NCBI GenBank assembly: GCA_051453625.1
Contig: JBOZIK010000001.1
Span: 142,765,453 to 142,829,452 of the forward strand
DNA length: 64,000 nt
Source: Welwitschia mirabilis
Lineage: Eukaryota > Gnetophyta > Gnetopsida > Welwitschiales
Direction: 5' to 3'
Shown: one piece after another, positions 10,345 through 21,710 of the stretch
Numbering within the stretch: the first letter of the stretch is position 1
How the letters are laid out: each line of letters starts with the position of its first letter
Made by a program: the position numbers and the translations under genes
Notes under the pieces: model-generated
Seen by the model: only the letters and a program-made list of their open reading frames with translations
Database searches by the model: none
What the model was told of the DNA's origin: nothing

Positions 10345-11250
10345 TTATTCTATATTTAGTTTATTTTCTAGTTCAAAATATACATTAGAACATTTTTTTA
10401 AATTACATTCTAAATGTGTTATTGTATATTTGACATTTTCTAGTTTAAATTTATGAATTAAAACATCAATATATTTATGTTGAGTTAGGAAGATGTCATT
10501 ACTGATCTTTTTAATTTTTATGCCAAGGTAGAATCTAGCTAATCTTAAATTAAGAATTTCAAATTCCTTACTTGAACTATTCACTTACATTTACTTCATT
10601 GTTATGAGTTATTAACATGTCATCCACATAGATTACTATAGATGTAGATTTAACTTCATTAAATTTTATGAATAAGGTAGTACTATAAAATGACAGCTAC
10701 ACAATTCAAATCTAATTATTCTTAAGTAAATAGTAAGTTTAGTTTGTCATGCTCTTGAAGCTTGTTTTAGTTCATATAAGGACTTATTTGTATATCTATT
10801 TTATATTCCTTATCTTTTACTTTAAAGTATTTACATTGCATTATATAAATTTCTTCTTGTAGGTTTCCATTATAAAAGGATAGTTTCCATGTCCAATTGG
10901 TATATTTTCATCCTTCTAAGCTACCAAATTATTCATAATTTAAATGGTATACTATCAAGTTATTAATGTAAATATTTTGTTGTCATCTAATCCTTTTTTT
11001 TTTAATGTTCTTTGTCCTCTAGTAATAAGATGTGATTTATGTCATTCAATGGTATCATCCCTTTTGTACTTATGATGGAAAATCCATTTCTTAGATAATG
11101 TACTTCAAGATAATAGGATATTAATAAATTTTTATATATTTACTTTAATAAGAACATTTATTATTCTTTCATGGATTATATCTAGTGATCTTGTATAATA
11201 ATACCTTTAAAAGATGTTGGTTCATGATTAAAGGTTGAATTAAGCTCATC
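10345..11250 (-). pseudogene. Copia reverse transcriptase (minus strand)
   Basis: In order along the minus strand: EPTSFKG, KKWIFHHKYKRDDTIE, SHLITRG, GLDDNKIFT, then the 'DVKTAFLxGxLxEE' region decayed. LKQASRA follows, and SIVIYVDDMLITHNN carries an intact YVDD at 10,619-10,630. The C-terminal part is an open 79-codon frame (10,345-10,584) with KEFEILNLRLARFYLGIKI and IFLTQHKYIDVLIHKFKLEN, the usual 'FEMxDLGxxxYFLGIxV' and 'ISQxKYxxDLLxxF'. Other stops destroy the full protein. Confidence 0.9.
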
Positions 11251-11519
11251 ACCATTATAAGGTGCATGAGAAAATTTTCTTTAGCTTATTAAATTTTAAA
11301 ATTTTATAACTAATATAAAGGACATATAGGATACATATAAGACATAGGGTAAGATACCCTTGCATGTCAATGTATGTTTACATGATTTTTCATGTATTAT
11401 TTTCAACTTTAAGTCACCCAAAGATTCAATTTAATAGACATATTAAATGTTTCTTTATTCTAAGAATGATGGAGAAGAAGGAAAATAATTTAAAATTTTA
11501 ATTAAAGAAAATGAAAATT
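11251..11519. other. Junction between copia fragment and LINE, non-coding
   Basis: No motif was recognised. The LINE 5' end probably lies in or just after this interval. Confidence 0.3.
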
Positions 11520-11559
11520 ATATCCTAGTAATCCTATTAGAGGCTTATGAAAGCTACAT

Positions 11560-12130
11560 CATTTGAAGAGATGAAAAGATTCTTATAGGCAAATTTCCAA
11601 CAGTGAGAGGAAAATAATTCATTGGTAGAGTTCATAGATGGTGCAATCAAATGTGGAAGATCCATAACCCTTAAAAGGTAAAAGGTTTATAAAATGGTAA
11701 TCCACTTTATTTTCTCTTATACAATATATAAAAAAATAATGTTATATCAAATGTCTAATACTTCTTTGATTGGAAAGGACTTACCCCTGTAGAATGGAAG
11801 TCCTTCCTTATGGAAGAGGTAGATATTTTCTTAGAGATTTCAAGTGGATTTTTATAGTAACCTAAACCTAAAATATTCACACCAATATTCATTAAAGAAG
11901 TAGTAAATAAATTGGTTACATTTGTTATTTACATAAAAAAACACTCAAAGATACTTAGAATGGTTATTTCTTAAGTTAGCATTATTACTAGCCTTAAAAA
12001 TATTCAAATAATAAAATTGAAAATACAAATCTCATGGGATCTAAAAAAACTTTAAAATCAAATTTAAGAATATTTTAGTTCCCTATGCTATGTATGGTCA
12101 GGAAGGACACACTACAAAAGCATGTAAAAT
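11560..12130 (+). pseudogene. LINE ORF1 remnant: DUF4283 and CCHC knuckle
   Basis: ILIGKFPT at the start and TPVEWKSFLMEEVDIFLEI with a downstream KEVVNKLVTFV segment fit the DUF4283 nucleic-acid-binding region of plant LINE ORF1. At 12,084-12,125 a zinc knuckle YAMYGQEGHTTKAC shows the CX2CX4HX4C spacing, but the first two Cys have become Tyr (TGY to TAT). His and the last Cys remain. Stops and frameshifts are frequent. Confidence 0.65.
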
Positions 12131-13019
12131 AGTCATATAAGAGGAGAAGAAATTAAAGAAATGATAGGAAATGAGAAGAAAGGAGAATAAAAAGGATAAA
12201 ACTCCTATAGCTATGCTTCAATAAAGAAGCAGAACATACTAATCAAGATTTTATAATTTCTCTAAGAATAAGAAATCAATCATACCAATTTTTTTAAAAA
12301 CATAATAGGTCAAACTAAAATTGATGTCAATTTGGATGATGAAGATAGGTCCTTTAATAATTTAAAGTGTGCTAATGAGAAGATTAAATACATCTAAAAA
12401 TATGTTAACATAAACCATCCAATCATAAAAGAAAAGGAGATAATTTTAAAGATCCCCTTTGAATAATCCATGAATATCACAAGAATTGATGAATATGATA
12501 ATTCATAAATAAAATTAAATCAAGAAGAAGTAGCACCAATGAAAAATAGGAAACCATTAATGTTATAATGAAAACTAAAGGGAACCAAAAAAATAATAAT
12601 ATAATAATAAAATGAAGATGTAAGTAATGAAGAGAATTCATAATGGAAACTAACACATTCTTCTTCTTCGGTTAACAAATGATGTTATTCAAAGATTAGA
12701 AAGGGTTAGGAAGTATCTATCATCTTTTCTATCTTTGATCTGCTATTGTAAAATTTAAGATAGAAATAGGCTTTTTGAAGGAAATAAAACTAGCTAAAAA
12801 TAAACTTTAAAAGATGATTCCTAGATGGAATTGAAAAATGTTAATAGGAAGTAAAGTAGAACTAATGATCCCTTAGAGGAAAGAAAAGATAACACTAGTG
12901 AAAAGATTAGAGTAGCACATCATACTAAATTGGAAAATAGAGAAGGAGACACTAAGGTTAACACATTTCTATGATCCACTAACATGGTAGTAAAGAGTTA
13001 ATTAGCTAAATAGAGTAAT
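12131..13019 (+). other. LINE ORF1-ORF2 interval, strongly decayed
   Basis: A basic stretch (EKKGE, KKQ-like) follows the knuckle. No further domain can be read with confidence. The endonuclease N-terminus should lie in the last 400 bp. Confidence 0.4.
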
Positions 13020-13200
13020 AGATGATTTATACTTATGTAATGTTAATGTTGATAATTTCAATAAGGTATTTGAATTACATGAAAAGAAGGAATCATATTT
13101 AAGCTATAATTAGGGATTTGAAGAATTTACAATTTGGATAGAGGCATATAATCTCATAGATATTTATCTACATGAAGATAAATACACATGAAGTAATCTA
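13020..13200 (+). pseudogene. LINE APE-type endonuclease fragment
   Basis: The frame LYLCNVNVDNFNKVFELHEK, then FEEFTIWIEAYNLIDIYLHE, DKYT, stop, SNL matches 'xxGDFNxVLxxxEKxGG', 'xxFxxFIxxxxLxDLxLxGxxYTWSN'. The G-D-F-N metal-site motif is changed to V-D-N-F-N. Confidence 0.65.
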
Positions 13201-13491
13201 TAAATTAATAGCATAATAATATTCTATTTAGTGTAATCATTATTATGTCTAATTTAATAAATCTTCTCAAACTTGTAATTCTTCCATGATATTATTCTAA
13301 CCATAGGATATTGTTACTTAAGAATATATCTACTATTCATAAGAGTAAAATATTTACAATTTGAAATGGCTTGGTTTAGGTACCCAAAAATCTTAGAGAT
13401 CCTTAAATTGACTTAGTAAACCAAAATTGTAGGCACTTCCTCTTACATTTTTAATTAAAAAAAGCTTCACTTAGATATGTTATAAATTATT

Positions 13492-13624
13492 ACATAGAAA
13501 CTATATGAAGAGTGATTTGAAATTGACAAGAAATAAAAAAAATATTTGGAAATTAAATACATAGAAAATATATGAAGAGCGATTTGAATTTGAAAAAAAA
13601 TGAAAAAATATTTGGAAATTAAAT
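13492..13624. repeat. Two-copy 67-bp tandem repeat inside the LINE
   Basis: Copies start at 13,492 and 13,559. Both run acatagaaa(c/a)tatatgaag, ag(t/c)gatttgaa, then end with tatttggaaattaaata. The sequence is A-rich and makes a fortuitous minus-strand open frame of 65 codons that I do not regard as a gene. Confidence 0.9.
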
Positions 13625-14379
13625 ATATTAAAAAAATCAAGAGATTTTTCTTGGTCGTTCTCATAAAAAATTACTTTCAAATATTAAAATTTAGTAGAAA
13701 GGATTTATAATTAATCAAGACTATTTCTTATGTGGAGAAGAATGGTAATATAGTAGGTATTTGTTCATTTAATGCTTATTTATGAAATAGAGTTTTCAAA
13801 AATGTAAAGTACCATCAAATAGTATGCTAAAATATCTCTTTGTAATTAAGAAATGATAAAGGCCTAAAATAGCTATAGTGTGGTGGGTATTTTGAAAACA
13901 TATAAATCAATGTGTTTCCCAAATTAAATCATCAAGTGGAAATGTAGTCCTCCATTCATTATTATTCTCTATCTATATTTGAAATAAAATGGTTAAAAAT
14001 AATAAAGATCATCACCTTTGATCAAGCTCACATATTAAGTTTAACTGTAGTAATAATAACTAGGCAACTAAGCTTCCACATTTACATGAGATGTTATGCT
14101 TAAGCTAACTATAAGACTCTAACTCTTTTAATTAAATACCCTTTCATTTAAAGCGAAAAAAAAAGTGTATGAAAGATATTCTAAGTTCAAATTTTTATGT
14201 TTTCATTGTTACAAATGTCTTGAAAAATAGAATCTAATGAAGTACATCATTTTTATCTTTAGTAATGGTTAACATTATGACTAGAATAATATAATAAGTT
14301 GCAAAAATCCTTATTGTAAAAAATCACAGAGTTATAAGTTAGACTGTTAAGTTCTTATCATACTTTGGGAGACTATAAC

Positions 14380-14600
14380 TCATTAAATTAGTCTTAATGG
14401 GGATTCAGGCCTTATGGATATAAGAATTTATTCTTTCTAAAGGGATCATGAAAGACATTGAATCTATACTTATAAAATTCCTTTGATCTAAAAGTGTACT
14501 TCTTAAACATAAACATCTCATTGCTTGGGATGTGGTTACATGAAGAAAAGGACAAGGGGTTAGGGGGTATTGAATCTAGAAATCTAGAACATTATACCAC
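14380..14600 (+). pseudogene. LINE RT C-terminal (thumb/connection) segment
   Basis: FLKGIMKDIESILIKFL, stop, SKSVLLKHKHLIAWDVV matches the plant LINE phrase 'LPKGIxKxIExIxxxFLWxxxxxxxKxHLIAWDxVCxPKxxGGLG'. The following 'RKGQGVRGY' is the decayed GGLG block. This places the RT domain immediately upstream. Confidence 0.75.
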
Positions 14601-14879
14601 TTTCTAGATACCTATGGAATGTTATGCATGAAAAATCCACTCTATGGATTTAATGAATTCATAGCTACTATATTAAGGGTGTTGAGATATGACAAATGCA
14701 AAGGAAGAGAAGTAATTCTTGATGGTTTAACCAATTGTTGGACATTAAACCACTACTTCAATATTATTTCCAAAATTTGAAAGATAAATTAAATTTTAGA
14801 AAGCTATATTAATTAATACTATATCCAAGAGACATAGTATTTTGGTGTAAAATAATGTGGGAATGCTCACCACTTCCTA

Positions 14880-15080
14880 TAGATGCCTTTATTAACTAGA
14901 TAGTAGCACACCGAAAGCTATTAGTCAAAATTATCATGGCTTTTTGGATGTGCAGGTGGATAATATGTGTGTCTTTTGTTTACAGCAATCTAATATAATT
15001 AATTACTTGCTTTTCTATTATTATTTTACATAACATCTTTGGTCATTTATCTTTACTTTTTTGAAATTACATCCTAGATG
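14880..15080 (+). pseudogene. zf-RVT domain of the LINE
   Basis: FLDVQVDNMCVFCLQQSNII followed by NYLLFYYYF and HLWSF fits 'xxxxIxVDxxCxxCxxxxEsxxHLFxxCxxxxxIW'. The CVFC pair is kept. The later Cys/His positions are mostly lost. Confidence 0.75.
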
Positions 15081-15385
15081 TATAGGTTGGTTCCAACTTT
15101 TGGCTTTATTTTCAAGAACTATCAAGGGTAGAAAACAATATGTAAAAAGATGAGGGAAATGTTTTATGATACTATTTATAGTATTTAAAAGAGAGAAACA
15201 TTAGATTACTTCAAAACATACAAATAATATTGAAGGACATAGGAAATAAATTGATTTTGATTGTATAGTCATACTACTAAAGTCATTTTTATGACCCTCT
15301 TCTTTGGAAATTCCAAGAGTACTTTGTAATGAGTTCTTTTTGTACTAATACTCTTTTATTTTTTGATTATAAAAAATAATAATAA

Positions 15386-17114
15386 GTTAATAATATCTTT
15401 AATTTAATTAATTGATAATTACCTTTATTATCAAATTGGAAATACTTGATCTTACATTTGGTTTTGTTTTCCACTTTTGCTTTGAAAACCTTAAAAATAT
15501 TTAAATCAAGATATTTATATTTCAAAAAATACATCTAAGTTGTATACAAAAAAATATTTAACAAAGATTTAAAATATAAATATCATCAAAATATAAGAAT
15601 TAAATTAGAACTACATAGGCCACTGTAAATGAGTAGAATTTCCACTTAGCATGTTACTTATTAGCTAAAAAGTCATGTAAAGTTCTTAATTCATTATACA
15701 TGCTTCACATGAAGAAAAATCACATGAAATTAAGGGAAAAGTATGATGTCTATTCTCATGAATTCTCAGTTAATAAGTAAATACTATGATGTTCCAAGAA
15801 AGAATACCATAGTGGTAACGGGGAAATACTTTCTTTTGAAATATGCTAAGAAATTTCTGCATACCTATAAATACTTAAAGGTATATTAGTTTTTAATCCA
15901 TGTAGAATTACATGAAAAGATTCTAACTAGCATAAAAAAATTGGCTACAAAATTATTTTATCATGGAAATAGAATGATATTCACTAACTAAAGTAAAAAG
16001 GAAGAGAAGATGAGAGATCAATAGAAAAATTACAAAATATAAGAGATCATTTACTATGAAATACATGACAATTCAAATGTAATTAAATCATGATCTTATA
16101 TAAGAAGTATAATTCTATATACCAAATAAATTTGATTAAGTTATGTTATAAAATCATTAAAATAGTAGTGCTTATAAGTCATATGCCTTGTTGTACCAAT
16201 ATTTAAAATCCAGCTCTAGAATCTAAGATTCATTATGAGATGTATTTCCATTCATACATATGAAAACCATGACATTTAAATAATATAATGGATTCATAGG
16301 ATTTAGCATTATTCAAAGAATTAAATAACTAGTAATTACATTCATCTTTATAATAATTAGTAACATGACCTTGTATTTTTCAATATGAATGTTAATATGT
16401 ATTCTTTCTTAGAGAAACACTATTTTGATGTGATTTCTACTTTAGTCAAGATTGATATAATTGCATATGTATAGTTCATTATTATTATTTAGGGCCTTTA
16501 TTCTTATCATAATGCTTAATATTAGACGAAAGAAATTTACATGAAGAATAGTTGAACATGATCTACTAAAAGAATGTGATACTTTAAATGTGGCATCATA
16601 AGATGAAAAACTAGTAAAGTTCAACTATGATTTAGTAGTAATAAAATCTTTGCTGGACATATAAAAGATCATGTATGATAGTTGCCTACTATGATGTAGG
16701 GATGTAAGTAGCTATGAAGAGATAAATCCTCCAAATAAGATCTATTCAAGTTAACATAATTAATATGGACTTGATTCTTTAGGTTAATTTTAGTAATCTC
16801 TATCTTAATATGAATTATTTTGATGATTACTTGTGATATCTTTATTTCTAATCATGCAAGCTAGTCATACTTGTCATAAGATTAACTACATTTGACTAAT
16901 TCTTTAAGTAGAATGTACATTAAAATGTAATAAAGCTAGTGTAACACATCTAACTTTGATCCATCACCTTCTTATGTTATAAATCCATTGATATGTAAAT
17001 GATTATAACTAGTTTATCATGCATGGATTTCAAATAATTTTCATTATCCTTACTTTAAAGATAAATATGCTCTTATTAAAAAAAATTGTATCAAATATTT
17101 ATGTAAATTTTCCA
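15386..17114. other. No gene recognised
   Basis: AT-rich sequence with dense stops on both strands. Short open stretches (for example 60 codons on the minus strand at 16,442-16,624) show no family resemblance. Confidence 0.4.
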
Positions 17115-17300
17115 AATTTTAATCATCCTGAAGCATGACATGTATGTTCATCATAATTCTAATCATTAAAACTAATGTGAAGGAGGTGGATATAAAATAT
17201 TCATGTTATTAAATTTTAATATTAATCATTTTAAAGGGTAACACATATGTTCATTATGATTCCAATACTTAACAATAATGTAAAGAAGTATAATAAGTTT
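17115..17300. repeat. Imperfect two-copy tandem duplication of about 100 bp
   Basis: The block aattttaat...atgtatgttcatcataattctaat...aatgtgaagga (17,115-17,208) recurs as aattttaat...atatgttcattatgattccaat...aatgtaaagaa (about 17,212-17,300). Divergence is considerable. Confidence 0.55.
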
Positions 17301-18539
17301 TGAAACTATGCCATTGAATTGGTCATATATAAGAGATAATAAAGAGATGATAATAAGTCCTAAATTTTAGTTGGTTCTTAGGGAACCGTACTTTCTTAAA
17401 TAACTAAAAAAGGTTTTGTTTATTAGGAAAAAAATGTCAAATCATGAAAATAAAGAAATATGCTTTAAAAAACTAAAATAGTATTGTCAAATTTAAAATA
17501 ATATTACTCAAATCAATATCTTAAGTGATCTATTTAAATCCTCAGCATGAGAAAAACAAATTTAAAAAAACAATTTTGATAGAGAGAAATACTTAAATTA
17601 AATGAATATTTCTTAGATTCATAACTCATATGATCTATCCAATCCAAAATAGTAGACAAGAGAACAAGTAAATCCAAAAAGAAATGTTAAGATATAACCA
17701 CATATATAAAAGAAAACAAAATCAATTTTTCTTTAAATTATTATGTAAATGTTGTAATTTTTAATGTAATAGGCTTATGTTATTAAATAATTAAATGAAA
17801 ACTTATTAATTTTAAGTATCAATCCCAAATCCAGAAGTGATCACATCCCTTTCAAGTGTACTACCCTTATTTTTAAAAAGAGAAAAAGAATAAAGTATGA
17901 ATTACCTTGATGGAACATCAAATTAATTACCTAATCTTGCTTACCTTAGTGATATACTATTCTAATAAAACGTATAATGTCATATTGGTGATCTACCTAT
18001 ACCTTAGACTCAATAGATTTTAATATATTATACTTTTCCTTTCTATCATTTTGTTGATGAAATCTAAGTAGATCCCATCATGATGCCTTCAGTTTTTGCA
18101 CTCTTATTTATTACGATATACATGGGAATTAAGTCCGATGAGTACCTAAGAAAATTCTTCTTAAGATACATATGCATATTTTATGGCTTAATCTGCATAA
18201 TCATGGTAGTTAAAGAATCTACAATACTCTCAAAGAATAATAAATCATCACATGGATTATTATCTATGTAAATCTATTTATGTTTCCACTACCTAAGAAT
18301 TAATGGCATGGAAAACATAATGTCTTTAAGAAGTAGCTAATTTGAAATTTCAAGCCTTTAAATAATTAAAATACTAAATGTTGTTAAATGTAAAAAAGAC
18401 AAGTTAAAGTGAAAAATGCAAATTGAATTTAGTAAAGTTAATGGATCTTACTCAACATTCTAACATTAACTTAATCTATAAAAAATAAAAGTAAAAATGG
18501 GTCTATGTGAAAAAAATCAAGTTATGTAGACTCTTGTTC
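17301..18539. other. No gene recognised
   Basis: AT-rich and non-coding. A 63-codon open stretch at 18,080-18,271 is hydrophobic but has no recognisable motif and no gene-like context. The last 200 bp weakly resemble the tandem repeat that follows. Confidence 0.35.
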
Positions 18540-19040
18540 CACATCATAATGTGACTTAATGAAATAAAAACTATATATTGGACTTCCAGTTTTTAAAAAT
18601 ACCTAACAATGCAAAAAAATTATAAAAATAATTAAAAATAAAAATGTGTATAAGTGAGAGTTAAAATATTAGATCAAATTACATATCACAATAAAATTAT
18701 AAACCTAATATAAAAAAGAACTATAATTAAATCTACATGAAAAAGATTAAAATAAAATGTAAAGCTATCACATGTTTACTAATAGATATTGCTTCACATT
18801 CCAATGTGAAGTAATGAAAAAAACAATAGATTTTGGGCTTGTAATTCTTAAAAATACTTAAAAATTTAAAATTTGTAAAAATCCTTCAAAATAAAAATGT
18901 TTATTAAAGTGAGATAAAGTATTAGCACAAACCACATATCACAATAAGAGTACAAACTTGAGGTAAAAGGGAGTTATAATTACATCTACATTAAAAGGCT
19001 TAAAATAAAATCTAAAGCTAGCACGTGTGTACTAAACGAT
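18540..19040. repeat. Tandem repeat, two copies of about 255 bp
   Basis: Shared blocks include cacat(c/t)..aatgtga (18,540 and 18,795), taatgaaa, catatcacaata, ttataattaaatctacat versus ttataattacatctacat, and taaaataaaatgtaaagct versus taaaataaaatctaaagct. Each unit begins with an imperfect palindrome (ttcacattccaatgtgaa in the second). A third, more decayed unit may precede it. Confidence 0.8.
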
Positions 19041-21710
19041 AATGTGTACTGAGGTAATTATGTTATCACTTTTATTCATATTAAAAGAGTGATATATCTA
19101 TTTTTATTTATGGCATAAAATTTTTCTTAATGTCATCAGTTATATTCTTTATCTCTTTTGAAAACTTATTTCTATTATTGTTCATGTCATATAAATCTAT
19201 TAAATGCTACAACCACCTTTAGATTAAGACTATGTCATTTTTCATAAATTTATGATGGGTTTTATTTGGAAAACTATTTCATTTCCCTAATTTTATGTCA
19301 CTTTTAACTTATATTTTTTTATTTTCATTAATAATAAGAAAGGAGATCTAGATTGATGCAATGAAACTCATATTGGTAGATAGATTTCTAATGAAGGAAT
19401 TCACTATGATCTAGTTATTTATGAAGCTTTTCCTAAAAATATTCATAATAAAGATATGTTTCTAGAAGCACATCTATTTCATGTTATAGATTCATGGTCA
19501 TAAATATCCTGGAATACTCTCATTTAATTTTTAAAAATATTTAATATGTAGGATTAGTTTTCTTATATTTTTTAAAAAAGAGTTGAAAAGACATCACTTA
19601 GGTTAGTATTTGGCTTTTATAAATCAAGCTTGAAAGATAATTTTAACAATGAAAAACAAAATATATGCATAAGACACCATGAAGGATGTCAAACAAAAAA
19701 TGCATAGTAAAAGAAACTACTAAGGATACTATAGAATAACAAAAGAGATGCAAATGAAATGAAAAATAAAAGTGAGTAAAATATGAATTTATCTTTTATA
19801 ATTTTAGATGTAGAAGAAAAATAAATGAAAAAAGAGCAATTAATCTTATATTTTGCACACAAACCTTTTAATGATTAAATGTTTTTGTAAAAGATTTATA
19901 GGTTATTGAGATTTAATACAAATTAAAAAACACTTTTTCATAAAATATCTGTAGGTTATTTAGTTTATAAACACACACACACACACATACATATATATAT
20001 ACATAGATACATACATACATATATGTATAGTAAGAATTTTGAAGAACACTTTTTTTCTTTATTCTCTACTTTATAAATGATAATCACACCTAAAATGAAA
20101 CTTCATGAGGTTAACTTTTATCCTAAGAATAGGATCATATTGCATTTTCTTATGTTCTAGCATGGGATTCATGGATAAGTCATTTTCATAAAATAAATTT
20201 ATAGAATAAAGTTTCAATAATTTAAATATTATATAGGATTAAGTACCATTAAGTCCTATTAATTTGGTCAATGGAAGTTTACTAAATGATTATTGATTTA
20301 TCATTCAATGCCTTATAAGCCTTGTTAGTTTAGAACTATACTTCGTATTTGGGAATTCTAATTTCTTTTTTAAAAAATTCAATTTTTGTTGTCTTCAATG
20401 TATCATTCTAGTTAATTTATTATTATAACCATCACCTTTAAAGTCCTATGATCTATAACTTTAGTTAGTAAAATCATAATTACATTAATAAATTTAAAAG
20501 ATTAGCCATTTATAAAATGTACTCTTCCTAATTAATAAGGATAAACTCCTAATTGGAAAAAACCTAATATTAGACATATAAATATTAATTATATGCTAGT
20601 GAAATAGTTATTATTTGTATCTTCATTTTACATTTATTTTTTTTTAATTTCTTCTTAAGTTTACTTTTTTGAGTTAATTTCATACACTAGTCTCCTTGAC
20701 ATTTGAATAAAATTTAGGTTTTTATTAAATTTTTGTTCTTAATAGAAGCATAATACTAAAGAAATTTTAAAGACTTATAATAATAAATTTTTATTTATTT
20801 ATCTTCTATAAGTATTAAATTTATAAGTTTGGTAAAATTCACAACTTATTTTATGTAGTTTAAATAAAGGATTTATAGAGTAAATCTTAATTTGAAATAT
20901 TATGGCTTCACATAGAGAAATCCTAAAGTAATAAAAGGCACTAGATGAGGGAAACTTATATATCTAATTACAAATAATATAAAATGCAATTATTACATAA
21001 GAAAGAAGCCACATTTTCCAATCAGCATCCACATGGAATTATGAAAATTAAAACTTTGGAAGTTATTAGCTTAATGTCCTTATCTTCAGATGTTCCATGT
21101 TTAATGAGCTTTAATAATTATTAATTTATGCTATTTAAGGATTACATGATCTAACATTTGAACTATTAAAGACTGTAAAACCTAAACTTTTAAAGAAGGA
21201 GAAAATCTCCATGATTTACTTTACATTTAATACTTTAAATTTATATGTTGTATGATTAGAGGTTATAATAAGTTTAAAGTCTTAAAATAAACTTAAAAAT
21301 TATAAAATAATTTTTGATGTTCTAAAAAGTTTTAATGCATAAGAATAGATTTTCTCATTAAAACCTAAAGATTAAAGCATAGGAAATTTGGGGTCAAACA
21401 AGTCATAAATTTCTCAATCAATTTATACACTTGAAATTGGTTACCATTTGAATCTTTTATCATATTTGTAATTTTTCCATATCATATAAAGTAAATTCAT
21501 GGTTTAAATAATGTAAATTATGAATTATTCATTCATAAATATGTACCATGTTAAAAAATAATAGGACATATTTAAATAGTTTAGATCTCCTAATGATTTT
21601 ACTTTTCTAAAGGAAGAGATTTAGAGTAGTACTTATGAAATTTGAAAATAAAAAAGGAATTAATTAAATTAAAATAAAAGTACTATAGAAATAATAAAAA
21701 TATTCGTATC
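19041..21710. other. No gene recognised; flank of the Athila-like element
   Basis: Non-coding and AT-rich. A microsatellite lies at 19,969-20,029. The five bases before the LTR (gtatc, 21,706-21,710) would be one copy of the target-site duplication of G1. No matching copy was identified on the other side. Confidence 0.4.
19969..20029. repeat. Compound microsatellite (AC)n-(AT)n-(ACAT)n
   Basis: A run of about nine AC, then ACATAC, five AT-type steps, then CATA/GATA steps and tatgtata. It is a likely polymorphic locus. Confidence 0.95.

Larger units (their letters stand above)
9771..11250 (-). mobile_element. Minus-strand copia RT-RNase H fragment
   Basis: The RT start lies near 11,200 and the RNase H end near 9,775, both on the minus strand. 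No integrase, gag or LTR was found. On its 5' side it is abutted by the plus-strand LINE starting near 11.5 kb, which could have truncated it. Confidence 0.8.
11520..15385 (+). mobile_element. Degenerate L1-type LINE, about 3.9 kb
   Basis: Plus-strand order is ORF1-like DUF4283 region and zinc knuckle, APE-type endonuclease, RT C-terminus, zf-RVT domain, then an AT-rich end with ttgattataaaaaataata (about 15,362-15,385) as a decayed A-rich tail. This is the layout of plant L1 LINEs. The central RT (about 13.3-14.3 kb) is too decayed for me to place the catalytic motif. Full elements of this type are longer, so internal loss is likely. Confidence 0.75.

Noticed and set aside
13467-13664. 65-codon minus-strand frame with internal repeats
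   Set aside because: It is a translation of the A-rich 67-bp tandem repeat inside the LINE and lacks any protein family signal.
18080-18271. 63-codon hydrophobic open frame as a small membrane protein gene
   Set aside because: No conserved motif, no promoter or neighbouring exons. Frames of this length occur by chance in AT-rich decayed DNA.
19969-20029. Microsatellite as a regulatory Z-DNA element
   Set aside because: The AC run is short and there is no gene nearby; an ordinary microsatellite explains it.
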